The notes beneath the pieces were generated by a model that was not told the DNA's origin, made no database searches, and worked only from the letters and a program-made list of their open reading frames with translations. Below are positions 8,798 to 16,736 of a stretch of DNA of 64,000 bases, one piece after another. The number at the start of each line of letters is the position of its first letter. Positions within the stretch are counted from its first letter, which is position 1. Source of the DNA: a virus; IMG/VR virus record IMGVR_UViG_3300034093_001036, positions 1-64,000 of that record. One strand, given 5' to 3'. The position numbers were made by a program, and so were the translations under genes.

Positions 8798-9062
8798 GTT
8801 TTAACTCCCTTGCTATTTTTAATAGTATAAGATAGCCAATCAAATCGTCAATATCATTGTCACCAATGAATGATCCACCTCTAGTAATTCTAGACAGTTT
8901 GTCATCAATTCGAACATGTAACTGTTCAATGTTATCAGAAATAGAAAAAATACGAACTGGGTTTAGTGCTGAGTCTCCGTAGGATTTATTTTTTGTAATA
9001 AGCATGTCCTTAATCTCATCACAAACTTGACCAATGGTGAACTGTGTCTCAGAACTCATCAT
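8787..9062 (-). CDS. Nucleotide-modification-associated / MazG-like small protein (DUF1599 type)
   Basis: The protein has 91 residues: an N-terminal helix, then KNKSYGDSALNPVRIF (residues 24-39), VRIDDKLSRI (51-60) and DDIDDLIGYLILLKIA (70-85). This pattern is familiar in many phages, in a family linked by comparative genomics to modified-nucleotide metabolism and related in shape to MazG-type NTP pyrophosphatases. The acidic pairs could bind metal. The start overlaps the end of the small membrane-protein gene. ATG at 9062 or 9059 are both possible, with GAGGAG just upstream. Function is inferred from the family only. Confidence 0.6.
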   Translation of the reverse strand: MMSSETQFTIGQVCDEIKDMLITKNKSYGDSALNPVRIFSISDNIEQLHVRIDDKLSRITRGGSFIGDNDIDDLIGYLILLKIARELKHVN

Positions 9063-9186
9063 CTATCTCCTCTTCTAGATCCCAATCAAATACTTCTGGA
9101 ATTCCTTTTAGCGCAGCAAACGCAAAAGCAAAACCAACAGTACCTGCTATAGCAAGTGCTATAAATGCTTTTTCAACTTTACTCAT
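9049..9186 (-). CDS. Small single-pass membrane protein
   Basis: This 45-codon gene reads MSKVEKAFIALAIAGTVGF at the start, continues through an Ala/Phe-rich hydrophobic helix to about residue 27, and ends in an acidic tail (WDLEEEIDDEF). Its ATG overlaps the stop of the helix-turn-helix gene (ATGA), and its end overlaps the next gene by 14 bases, both signs of a real coupled gene. It has one transmembrane segment with a probable cytoplasmic acidic tail. No function can be assigned. A holin role is conceivable but unsupported, because holins usually have a basic tail. Confidence 0.6.
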   Translation of the reverse strand: MSKVEKAFIALAIAGTVGFAFAFAALKGIPEVFDWDLEEEIDDEF

Positions 9187-9338
9187 CGTCTTGATTTCCT
9201 TAATCCAAATTTAGCAAGGTATACATAGATAGTTTCCAATGAACACCCACACTCCTTTGCAATTTCCTCTGGCGTCTTTTTATCCATAAGGTAACGCTTA
9301 CGCATAAAAGTTTCACTTGTATATAGTTTAGCAGCCAT
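9183..9338 (-). CDS. Small helix-turn-helix protein
   Basis: This 51-residue basic protein contains KKTPEEIAKECGVSLETIYVYLAKF (residues 20-44), split here as KKTPEEIAKECG and VSLETIYVYLAKF, a textbook helix-turn-helix. The basic end is GLRKSRR. It starts four bases after the resolvase stop and overlaps the next gene by four bases. It is likely a sequence-specific DNA-binding regulator or a recombination accessory factor. Confidence 0.65.
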   Translation of the reverse strand: MAAKLYTSETFMRKRYLMDKKTPEEIAKECGCSLETIYVYLAKFGLRKSRR

Positions 9339-9342
9339 AATA

Positions 9343-9933
9343 TTATTTGTCAACTCCAATTGCTTTCCCCCAGTTTTTTACAGCCCAATGACCAATGCCA
9401 CAAGCATCTGCAACATCGTTATCAGTAATAGTTCTATCATAGATTGTATTAATAAATTTTATTGTTCTTTCTTTACGTAGATTTCTTTCGTAAGCCTTAT
9501 ACCAAGAAATAGATTTTGCTGGGTGTTGATACCTTATAACAACCTGCTCATCTTTTGATATTTTTTTATTACCTATATAGTTTTGCCAAGTGATTGGTGA
9601 AACCGTTCCGATTACTTTAGTTCCAGATTGCCCTGCTGCGCCAAGAATTGCTCCTTGAACTAAAGCAAGGTCGGCAGCCGTTTTTGGACTATTCATAAAC
9701 ACTGTATGCTCAATAATAATTGCTTCAAACCCACCATAGTAATCAAAGAATGCTTTTATTTTTTTACCTGCATCCATAACTTTTTCATAGGTATTGTTTC
9801 CTTCAAAATTAATTTTACCAACAACACCAAGATCTTCACCATTAAACAAAGAAAATGCCATGCTGTTAGTACTGGCATCAATAGCGCAAATTGTATGTGG
9901 CTTAACCTCTAGCCCCCACTTATTTTTTACCAT
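9343..9933 (-). CDS. RuvC-like Holliday junction resolvase
   Basis: The protein of 196 residues has the RNase-H-fold acidic set: Asp19 in CAIDAST, Glu75 in IIIEHTVF, and paired Asp in ITDNDVADACGIGHWA near 170-180. The region TAADLALVQGAIL resembles the RuvC helix that follows the second acidic residue. RuvC-type nucleases cut branched DNA made during recombination and clear it before packaging. The gene lies in the recombination block after a zinc-ribbon gene that it overlaps by 14 bases. I am confident of the fold; substrate preference is inferred. Confidence 0.82.
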   Translation of the reverse strand: MVKNKWGLEVKPHTICAIDASTNSMAFSLFNGEDLGVVGKINFEGNNTYEKVMDAGKKIKAFFDYYGGFEAIIIEHTVFMNSPKTAADLALVQGAILGAAGQSGTKVIGTVSPITWQNYIGNKKISKDEQVVIRYQHPAKSISWYKAYERNLRKERTIKFINTIYDRTITDNDVADACGIGHWAVKNWGKAIGVDK

Positions 9934-10204
9934 TTGTTTTTCCTTTTATCTGTTTAATTGCTTTGATAACTGCATCAGGATTTATACTGCAAGATGAACA
10001 AACTAAGTCATCATTGTATATAGAAAGTGGAGTTAAACATGACTTGCAAAGTCTTGTTTTTCCCTTTCTTTTTTGCCTTTTTGATTGCACATATCTTATT
10101 GCAATTTTTTCTTTTGTTGCGATATCTCTACAGTGTGGAGAGCAATATATCTGATAAGATACAGTGGGCTCAAACTGATTGTCGCAGCATTTACAATTGT
10201 TCAC
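9920..10204 (-). CDS. Two-zinc-ribbon basic protein
   Basis: The protein has 94 residues. CKCCDNQFEP with YCSPHC forms one Cys cluster (about residues 4-26) and LCKSCLTP with LVCSSCS a second (about 53-73). Between them lies a very basic helix (KEKIAIRYVQSKRQKRKGK). The first cluster resembles the zinc finger of HNH-type or recombination proteins. It is probably a nucleic-acid-binding accessory. It overlaps the Cas4-like nuclease gene upstream and the resolvase gene downstream by 14 bases each. Confidence 0.6.
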   Translation of the reverse strand: MNNCKCCDNQFEPTVSYQIYCSPHCRDIATKEKIAIRYVQSKRQKRKGKTRLCKSCLTPLSIYNDDLVCSSCSINPDAVIKAIKQIKGKTNGKK

Positions 10205-11009
10205 CGAGAATCTCCAAGGGTGCTATTTTTAACACGCCTGGACCTGCAGACTCACATGCTTTTTTAATTGGGCATGACTTGCATATCTTGGAGTTTGATC
10301 TATAGTTTTTGTTTGGCAGGGTTCTGTCTTCCCATGTCTTGCGAACTAATCTCATCCAATCAAATGCCTGGTCTACCCACCGACGGTAATGATCGTTTAC
10401 ATCTACAGGGATCAAAAGGAGTTCATGATTATTTTTATTTTCATAAATCATTACACCAACTGGTCTCTTTAAGATTTTCATATAGATAAGTAACTGCATT
10501 AGGTGACCATTCTTGGCCTTACCAGATGCCTTTCTATACTCGAATCCTTCGTTCATCATTGTTTTAATTTCACCAATGAGTTCTTGGCCTTGCCAATCAA
10601 ACATAACATCGCCATATCCAAAGATAGGGGGATCTTGATTTATAATTTTAAACTCTGTAGTGGCTTCGTTATTCTCATCACGATAAACTTTTACCATTCC
10701 AGCGTTCAACATTGCATTTTGAATTCGTGCATGTGATAGTGTTCCTGCAGTCATGTTGGCTGCACCATAAGCATCTGCGTTGTCTTCAAACATCTGACCG
10801 TCAAAAGCAAGATACCAATATCTAGCACATTCTCCGTGCCCGTAAGCAATAGTTGATGGAGCAAAAGTCTTTTTTGTTGTATGCTTATCTACACGAGTAA
10901 TCGTATAGCCTTCTTTAATCTTTGCCTCAAGCCCTGCTATATCTATAGGATGAATTGGCTTTTCTTCTGGCTTTATCATTACCGTATGCAATAAATTTTT
11001 TGTCATCAT
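10191..11009 (-). CDS. Cas4/RecB-like exonuclease with iron-sulfur cluster
   Basis: The protein has 272 residues. It shows the PD-(D/E)XK core: Asp134 in GYGDVMFD, Glu147 and Lys149 in GEIK, then His169 and Gln172 in HLMQLLIYM. Four Cys are placed as in Cas4 and AddB: Cys61 (GECARYWY), then Cys243, Cys246 and Cys252 in CKSCPIKKAC, which should bind a [4Fe-4S] cluster. Cas4-like phage nucleases resect DNA ends for recombination. The gene begins its own unit, since an extended -10 lies at 11030-11038. ATG at 11009 or 11006 are equally possible. No CRISPR array is seen nearby, so a recombination role is preferred over spacer acquisition. Confidence 0.82.
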   Translation of the reverse strand: MMTKNLLHTVMIKPEEKPIHPIDIAGLEAKIKEGYTITRVDKHTTKKTFAPSTIAYGHGECARYWYLAFDGQMFEDNADAYGAANMTAGTLSHARIQNAMLNAGMVKVYRDENNEATTEFKIINQDPPIFGYGDVMFDWQGQELIGEIKTMMNEGFEYRKASGKAKNGHLMQLLIYMKILKRPVGVMIYENKNNHELLLIPVDVNDHYRRWVDQAFDWMRLVRKTWEDRTLPNKNYRSNSKICKSCPIKKACESAGPGVLKIAPLEILGEQL

Positions 11010-11023
11010 TTCTCGTTTCTATT

Positions 11024-11038
11024 AGTATAAGTATAGCA
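11024..11038 (-). promoter_or_regulatory. Extended -10 (TGCTATACT) with a second TATACT
   Basis: The minus strand reads TGCTATACTTATACT, two overlapping -10-like hexamers. The upstream one has the TG extension. Predicted transcription starts about 14 bases before the nuclease ATG at 11009. No good -35 was found. Confidence 0.45.
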
Positions 11039-11040
11039 GA

Positions 11041-11346
11041 TTATCGGGTTATGTACTTTAGTGCAGACACCAAGTTATTTAACGACTCTGCTGCCGTATA
11101 ATAAAGATTCTTTTTGCCGCGATCTGATTTGTCAACATTAGCCATCCATGTTGCCTTAAATGCCATCTTTGCTGCTATTGCTTGAAGTCTTACAATCTCT
11201 ATATGTGCTACATTTAAAGGAATGTCTGGCTTAATAATTATCTTAGCAATAAATGTTAAAGCAGTAGTCAACTCCTCATCTTGCATGTAGTCTGCAATCT
11301 CTGCCAAACCATTTACCATATCTATAGTTGTTTGTTGTTGTTCCAT
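11041..11346 (-). CDS. Hypothetical helical protein
   Basis: The 101-residue protein is mostly helical, with no recognised motif. The N-terminus is acidic (IADYMQDEELTTALTFIAKI) and a later segment reads KDRGKKNLYYTAAESL-like. A GGAGG site precedes the ATG. The start shares one base with the stop of the upstream nuclease-like gene (TAATG), so the two are translationally coupled and probably functionally linked to recombination. I do not recognise the family. Confidence 0.6.
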   Translation of the reverse strand: MEQQQTTIDMVNGLAEIADYMQDEELTTALTFIAKIIIKPDIPLNVAHIEIVRLQAIAAKMAFKATWMANVDKSDRGKKNLYYTAAESLNNLVSALKYITR

Positions 11347-11627
11347 TATTCCTCCACTAGATCTTCTAATATACTCATCTCAATTATAGCAAGTCTTACT
11401 TTAGAGTTACCCTCGCCCATTACGACTACTATGGCTGGGTCCTTTCCGTTCTTCATGGCATCGGTAGTAGCCTTTGCCCAAACCTCTTTATTTAATGTAA
11501 AAGATTTTCCGACCTCTTTAAAGTCTACAACAAAGTTTTTCCAAGATGCATCTCCTTTTTGAGTATTACGTCCAGAGTTCTTGTGCTGTTTAGCACCTAT
11601 CCTCTTGGACTCACTCTTCTCTGTCAT
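11346..11627 (-). CDS. PD-(D/E)XK-like nuclease (small)
   Basis: The protein has 93 residues from the ATG at 11627; a TTG at 11651 would add eight. SKRIGAKQHKNSGRNTQKGD leads into FVVDFKEVGKSFTL. The spaced Asp ... DFKE is the core of a PD-(D/E)XK nuclease, and PAIVVVMG ... VRLAIIEM supplies the next strands. Small phage proteins of this layout sit beside RecA-like genes and may resolve or trim recombination intermediates. It overlaps the zinc-ribbon gene at its start. The family call is inference from the motif. Confidence 0.55.
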   Translation of the reverse strand: MTEKSESKRIGAKQHKNSGRNTQKGDASWKNFVVDFKEVGKSFTLNKEVWAKATTDAMKNGKDPAIVVVMGEGNSKVRLAIIEMSILEDLVEE

Positions 11628-11787
11628 TGCCTTTGTATTTCTGCTTGCCAAACTTAACTGTACTAAGATGTTTATTTGGACACATCCATGTTGCTGTTTT
11701 TGTTTCTGGGTATAGCCTTAGAGATCTAACATCATTTTTGCATTCATGACAAATAAACTTTCCATTGTAAACAGTAAAGTTAGCCAC
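11611..11787 (-). CDS. Small zinc-ribbon protein
   Basis: The gene starts at GTG 11787, immediately overlapping the recA-like stop, and encodes 58 residues. FICHECKNDV and WMCPNKHLS give a CxxC...C..H metal site, and the C-terminus is basic. An in-frame ATG at 11820 would lie inside the recombinase gene and has no ribosome-binding site, so GTG with AAGG upstream is preferred. It is likely a DNA-binding accessory of the recombinase and nuclease next to it. Confidence 0.55.
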   Translation of the reverse strand: MANFTVYNGKFICHECKNDVRSLRLYPETKTATWMCPNKHLSTVKFGKQKYKGNDREE

Positions 11788-12790
11788 TGAGTTTTGCCTT
11801 GATTGATTCTTGCAAATCAAGATCCTCTCTTACACGATTAACAAATGCCTCTTTGCCTTGGACTTTTGATCCATCAGGAAGAATGTACCATGCACCTGTA
11901 CGCTCTACGATACCATTTAATTCAGCAGTAGTAACAAGATCACCGATGGTGTCAAGACCAATATTATTACCTCTAAAATAAAAATCATACTCGCCAGATT
12001 GAAACCCTGGGGAGGTTTTTGAGAACTGGAGTTCCCATTTAATAGTTCTACCAATTTTTTCTTCAATTAATTTGTCTCCTACCTTAATCTTTCCTTTAAT
12101 CGCTTGATTGTCTGACTCGGAACTAAATAACTTAACAATGCAAGAAGAATAAAACTTAGTAGCCTGACCACCAGAAGGCTGCTGGCTAGTATACATAGCG
12201 TTAATATTATTGCGAGACTGGGAAATAAGAACAAGAAGAGTAGGCTTAACCTTGTTGTTAGCATAATTAAGCATTTTCCATGCGTTACTAAAGTCACGAG
12301 ATTCTGCCCCAATCTGCTTTGTATTTTCTAATGCCTTCATCTCATCTGTATCTTTTTCAAAATAGATTGCTGGAAGCATTGATGTAATAGAGTCTACCAC
12401 GATTAAGTCAACACCAGCGTTCATTAATCCAACACCTACATCTACCATGTCACTAATAGTTCTTGCTTGTGAGTAGATTAATTTTTCTGGATCTACCCCA
12501 AGAGTTCTAGCCCACTCTTCTGAGTATGACATTTCTGAATCAATCCACGCACATAATTTTCCTTCTGCCTGTGCTAAAGCAATCATCTGAAGGCACATAG
12601 AGGACTTTGCAGAAGACTTAGACCCCCAAATAAGAACTTGTCTACCATATGGCAAACCTCCTCCTAGAGCACGGTTTAAACCATAACTTGGTGTTGGCTG
12701 ATACTCATAACTAATACCAACCCCACTGCCTAATCTCTTTCTTAACTTAGGATCAAGTTGTGCTAAAGCCTCTTCTATACTAACCGACAT
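11780..12790 (-). CDS. RecA-like recombinase
   Basis: The protein has 336 residues from the ATG at 12790, chosen because GGAGG lies six bases upstream; the ATG at 12796 is too close. Walker A is GSKSSAKSS (residues 56-64). ALIVVDSITSML-like LIVVDSIT is Walker B, and LLVLISQSRNN is the sensor strand with the glutamine switch of RecA. It forms filaments on ssDNA and drives strand exchange. It lacks the long C-terminal domain of host RecA, as phage versions usually do. It overlaps the polymerase gene by a few bases. Confidence 0.85.
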   Translation of the reverse strand: MSVSIEEALAQLDPKLRKRLGSGVGISYEYQPTPSYGLNRALGGGLPYGRQVLIWGSKSSAKSSMCLQMIALAQAEGKLCAWIDSEMSYSEEWARTLGVDPEKLIYSQARTISDMVDVGVGLMNAGVDLIVVDSITSMLPAIYFEKDTDEMKALENTKQIGAESRDFSNAWKMLNYANNKVKPTLLVLISQSRNNINAMYTSQQPSGGQATKFYSSCIVKLFSSESDNQAIKGKIKVGDKLIEEKIGRTIKWELQFSKTSPGFQSGEYDFYFRGNNIGLDTIGDLVTTAELNGIVERTGAWYILPDGSKVQGKEAFVNRVREDLDLQESIKAKLSG

Positions 12791-15700
12791 GTACATCCTC
12801 CAATGTTACTGTTCCGTCTTTTGTCTTTCCAAAATCAAACTTATAAGATTTTCCTTCTTCAATGTGCATGTATGCTTTTGCAAATGATGTAGGGAAAACT
12901 GTAATAGAATGCAAGTCTCTGCTTGTATCTGCAAGTGTCAGAGATGCCATTTTTTTTCCTGTCTTTGTAATTCTTGGTTTAAAAGAAACTACAAACATTT
13001 CATCATCTTTATATGGTAACTGCTTGTAACTTAAGAACTTTACAAGTGCGTGAGATGATTCTTTTATTTCATCTGAAGGTATGAAAGAAACAATCCTGTT
13101 GTCATTACACAAAAGCAGATAAGAACGACCTGTCTCAATAATCGTATTTTCATCGTCAAATATACCGACACTGCCAGTTTTGTCCAAAACTTCAACTCGT
13201 GACCATCCTGTTCCTCGCTTAATTGATTTTACCATACCCATAAAAATGTATGATCCTTTTTCTTCAAAGTCAACAATGTCCTGAATAAATGCATAGTAAT
13301 GAGAAGGAATAGTAATATTAAACTCTGGAAGGTTTAAGTATTCATATAGGTTCTCTTTAATCTCCTGATCATTTCTAGGATTATCATTAAAGGTTGCTGC
13401 GCCTATTGCTCTTAGTGCTTGGAGTGCACGACTGTTTACTCCATTTCCTTTGGTAAATGTAAATTCCTCAAGTTCTTTGTACGAATTGAATGGTCGTGCA
13501 GATATGTATCTTTCACCAATTTTGTCAGATATGAACTTGATAGCACTGAGTCCAAACCGAATGCCTTTACCCTCAATCTTAAAATCAATATCCGAATCGT
13601 TAATGTGAGGTAACTTAACGCTAATGCCCATTCTTTTTGCTTCAATAAGGTATTCAGTTCTTGCATCTTTGTCCTTTTCATTTTTTAGCACTGAGTACAT
13701 AAACTCAAGTGGGTAATAATACTTTAGCCATGCTGTCCAATAGGATAGCGTTGAGTATGCTACTGCGTGAGACTTGTTAAATGAGTACCCTGCGTGAGCC
13801 TCAAAGTCATGCCATAAATCACGAGCAAGGTTAGGAGAGATAAACTTTGATGCACCCTCTACGAACTTCTCTTTAAACTGATCAAATTCTTTAGCATCTT
13901 TTTTCTTTCCAATGATCTTTCTAACTTTATCTGCTTCCGACATGGACATACCGCCAAGGTGTACGCATGCTTGCATAACTTGTTCTTGGTAAAGAATACA
14001 ACCATAAGTGTCCTCCGTAAATTCTTTTAATACTTGGTGTGTATAAGATATATTTTGACGACCATGCTTACGATCAACATAGTCTTTTCCAATAGTATTC
14101 ATTGCACCTGGACGAACAAGAGCATTAGACGCTGCTAGTTCATTTAGGTTCTTAACTCCCATCTTAACAAGAAGGTTTGTGTATGGTGCTGCTTCACATT
14201 GGAAGACTCCTTTTGTGTATCCATCAGAAAGCATCTGATAAACATTTGCATCGTCCATCTTAATCTTAAGAAGGTCAATCTTTTTTCCATCTCGCTCTTT
14301 AATTATGTCAATTGTATTTTTAAGAACAGACAAAGTTTTAAGACCTAAAGCATCAATTTTAATTAAACCAATTCTTTCAGCCTCTTCCATATCAACACCA
14401 ACTACAGGAATTCTTTCATCAGAACCAGTAGACGATCTTGTTTCAAGTGGTGCGTATCTAAAGATTGGCTCTTTGCTTGTTACTACGCCTGCTGCGTGAA
14501 TACCTGTACCACGAATGCGACCACGAAGTTGTTCTCCATAGACTTCTACTTCTGGATACTTTTGACGAAATTCATATGTTGATTTTGATGTGCAGAAATC
14601 ATCCCAGGAGTCTACAGTTTTTAAAACCTTATTAACATCTGATAAAGGAATATTTAATACTCGTGAAACATCTCTAACAATTCCCTTGCCAGTAAACTCA
14701 AGGAAGGTAGCAATAGATGCAACATGTCGATACTGTCTAACAAGATAGTCTTTAACTTCTTCACGACGAGTATCCTGAATATCTGTATCAATATCTGGGA
14801 AGTCATTACGTTCTGGATTAATAAAACGGAAAAACAAAAGATTGTGCTCAATAGGATCAATGTCTGTAATCTTTAATGCATAACAGACAAGAGAACCAGC
14901 AGAAGAACCACGACCTGGGCCAACCATAATCTCTTCCTTCTTTGCCCAGTTGATCATGTTACTTACAACAAGGAAATATGGAGCAAACTTTTTATCCTTA
15001 ATAATCTTTAACTCTTCTTCAAGTCTGTCAAGATACTCTTGGTTTTCTGACAAACCTCTTTCTACCAAACCTTCTAATGCAGCCTTTGCAAGTTCTTTAT
15101 CAGGACCCTTGTACTGTACTGGTAGCAAGTCTAATCCTTCTTGAATTCCATAGTCTCCTACTGTCTCTGCTAATAGGATTGTGTTTGAGTATATGTCAGG
15201 TCTATCAATCCCCTGCGATTCCATCGCTGCTTTAATCTCTTCATATGAGAGCAGGTGAATATCAAACTTATTAAATGTAATCTGACGGTCTTCGCCATAA
15301 AGATAGTCAAGGCGTTCCATCATGCTGCCTTTTTTCTTTGACTTCTCATATGTTGCATCTTTTACAAACTTACCGTGTGTGTTCATAAGCAACTTAAACT
15401 CTTGCACTTCTTTTTGTGATGGATCAACATGGTGGCAGTCTGGTGTTACAACAACCTTGATTCCAAACTCATCTGCAAGTTCAATTAAATATTTGTTAAT
15501 CTGTGCATCATTGTGAGGCATGACTTCAATATAGTAGTCATCTTTAAAGCGTTCCTTGAACCAAGATATATACTTCTTGGCAAGAGCAAACTCTTCTTCT
15601 TCTAATGCTTTTACAAGCACACTACTTGGACAAGCAGAAGTAACAATAATTCCTTCTTTATACTTTTCCAAAATAGTAAAATCAAATCTTGGCTTCTTAA

Positions 15701-16055
15701 AGAAACCATCTGTCCAAGATAGTTCACTAATCTTGTTAAGGTTTTCTAAACCAATTTGATTCTTGGCTAGAAGGATAATGTGGTTGTAGACAAGATCTTG
15801 CTGACCTTCTCTTTCAGACTTATCTCTTGTATCAGATATGTCTGCACACATGTATCCTTCTAGACCTAGAATTGGCTTAATGCCATTTGCTTTTGCAATA
15901 CGGTGCAGTTCCCTATGCCCAGATAAAGTACCGTGGTCAGTGATGGCAATTGCTGGCATCCCTAACTCAACTGCACGGTTCACGTATTCTTCTGGAGTAG
16001 CAATCCCATCAAATAAACTAAAATGGGTATGGACATGTAAGCCTACGTAATTCAT
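12780..16055 (-). CDS. dnaE: DNA polymerase III alpha subunit (DnaE-type) with PHP domain
   Basis: This replicative C-family polymerase has 1091 residues. The PHP domain opens with HVHTHFSLFDG (residues 7-17) and ITDHGTL, followed by GLEGY, HIILLAKN and TPDCHHVD. Nearly all expected metal ligands are present, so proofreading through PHP is plausible, as known for mycobacterial DnaE1. The palm has GPGRGSSAGS and PDIDTDI (catalytic Asp pair, about residue 415). The thumb/fingers region has GYSFNKSHAVAYS. The C-terminal part has an OB-fold-like segment (YIFMGMVKSIKRG). No clamp gene was recognised in the window, so the host clamp may be used. It lies between the ssDNA-binding protein and the RecA-like gene. 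Confidence 0.95.
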   Translation of the reverse strand: MNYVGLHVHTHFSLFDGIATPEEYVNRAVELGMPAIAITDHGTLSGHRELHRIAKANGIKPILGLEGYMCADISDTRDKSEREGQQDLVYNHIILLAKNQIGLENLNKISELSWTDGFFKKPRFDFTILEKYKEGIIVTSACPSSVLVKALEEEEFALAKKYISWFKERFKDDYYIEVMPHNDAQINKYLIELADEFGIKVVVTPDCHHVDPSQKEVQEFKLLMNTHGKFVKDATYEKSKKKGSMMERLDYLYGEDRQITFNKFDIHLLSYEEIKAAMESQGIDRPDIYSNTILLAETVGDYGIQEGLDLLPVQYKGPDKELAKAALEGLVERGLSENQEYLDRLEEELKIIKDKKFAPYFLVVSNMINWAKKEEIMVGPGRGSSAGSLVCYALKITDIDPIEHNLLFFRFINPERNDFPDIDTDIQDTRREEVKDYLVRQYRHVASIATFLEFTGKGIVRDVSRVLNIPLSDVNKVLKTVDSWDDFCTSKSTYEFRQKYPEVEVYGEQLRGRIRGTGIHAAGVVTSKEPIFRYAPLETRSSTGSDERIPVVGVDMEEAERIGLIKIDALGLKTLSVLKNTIDIIKERDGKKIDLLKIKMDDANVYQMLSDGYTKGVFQCEAAPYTNLLVKMGVKNLNELAASNALVRPGAMNTIGKDYVDRKHGRQNISYTHQVLKEFTEDTYGCILYQEQVMQACVHLGGMSMSEADKVRKIIGKKKDAKEFDQFKEKFVEGASKFISPNLARDLWHDFEAHAGYSFNKSHAVAYSTLSYWTAWLKYYYPLEFMYSVLKNEKDKDARTEYLIEAKRMGISVKLPHINDSDIDFKIEGKGIRFGLSAIKFISDKIGERYISARPFNSYKELEEFTFTKGNGVNSRALQALRAIGAATFNDNPRNDQEIKENLYEYLNLPEFNITIPSHYYAFIQDIVDFEEKGSYIFMGMVKSIKRGTGWSRVEVLDKTGSVGIFDDENTIIETGRSYLLLCNDNRIVSFIPSDEIKESSHALVKFLSYKQLPYKDDEMFVVSFKPRITKTGKKMASLTLADTSRDLHSITVFPTSFAKAYMHIEEGKSYKFDFGKTKDGTVTLEDVHVG

Positions 16056-16056
16056 A

Positions 16057-16713
16057 TTACCAATCTGCGTTGGTAGATGAAGTTACAGATGGACCATCAA
16101 AGCCCAAATAGTATGCTTCTTGCTCTGCATAAGGAATCTTCTTAAGTGCTGACTCAAGAGGATAAGGTTCAACTGTTCCCCATGCAAATGGTTCCTTATC
16201 TGGTGCTGCTGGAATAAGTGTGTAATTAGTTTCAGTTCCCTGACCATTACGCTTTAACTTCCATAGTACGTTTGAGATGCTTCCTGTTTCAAGAGCATAC
16301 TCACGAATTGTGTTGAATGATGATTGCTTGCTGATGCCCATTGACCAGATTGCAACATATGGTGCTTCAATTCCATCATCAACTAATACGTTGCAATAGA
16401 AACGAAGGCGACCACGCCAACCTGCTTTTGGATCTTTACGATGCATTTCTTCTGCCCAGTCACGGCCTTCAGATTCCAATGTGTCTACAGCCTTACGCTT
16501 GTAGTCCTTTGGATTTACGTGTTCTTTAACAACAAGTGCTAGTCCACGACCTTCATTATAGTTTGCTGAGTCTTCATCAAGTTCTTCGATAAATCGAATC
16601 TTAACTGATTGTCCGTCAGCGAGTTTTAGCCATTTTAACTTTGGCCCGTCGTTTTCATACTTTGGCTTGTCGAGCAGGGCATTAATGTTCTTGAGTCCCT
16701 TTACTACGCTCAT
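16057..16713 (-). CDS. Phage single-stranded DNA-binding protein
   Basis: The 218-residue protein begins MSVVKGLKNINALLDKPKY and GPKLKWLKLADGQSVKIRFIEE, the pattern of actinophage ssDNA-binding proteins, with a following beta-rich core (RLRFYCNVLVDDGIEAPYVAIWSM) and an acidic, flexible end. It coats ssDNA at the fork and assists RecA. AAAGGAG sits six bases before the ATG. It lies between primase and polymerase genes, fitting the role. The assignment rests on context and resemblance, with no catalytic motif to confirm it. Confidence 0.65.
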   Translation of the reverse strand: MSVVKGLKNINALLDKPKYENDGPKLKWLKLADGQSVKIRFIEELDEDSANYNEGRGLALVVKEHVNPKDYKRKAVDTLESEGRDWAEEMHRKDPKAGWRGRLRFYCNVLVDDGIEAPYVAIWSMGISKQSSFNTIREYALETGSISNVLWKLKRNGQGTETNYTLIPAAPDKEPFAWGTVEPYPLESALKKIPYAEQEAYYLGFDGPSVTSSTNADW

Positions 16714-16736
16714 ATATTTCTCCTTTGTTTGTTATA

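Noticed and set aside
9326-9354. TTGACA before the small helix-turn-helix gene
   Set aside because: The hexamer at 17 bases is CTAAAC-like and the distance to the ATG is too short; the gene is coupled to the resolvase.
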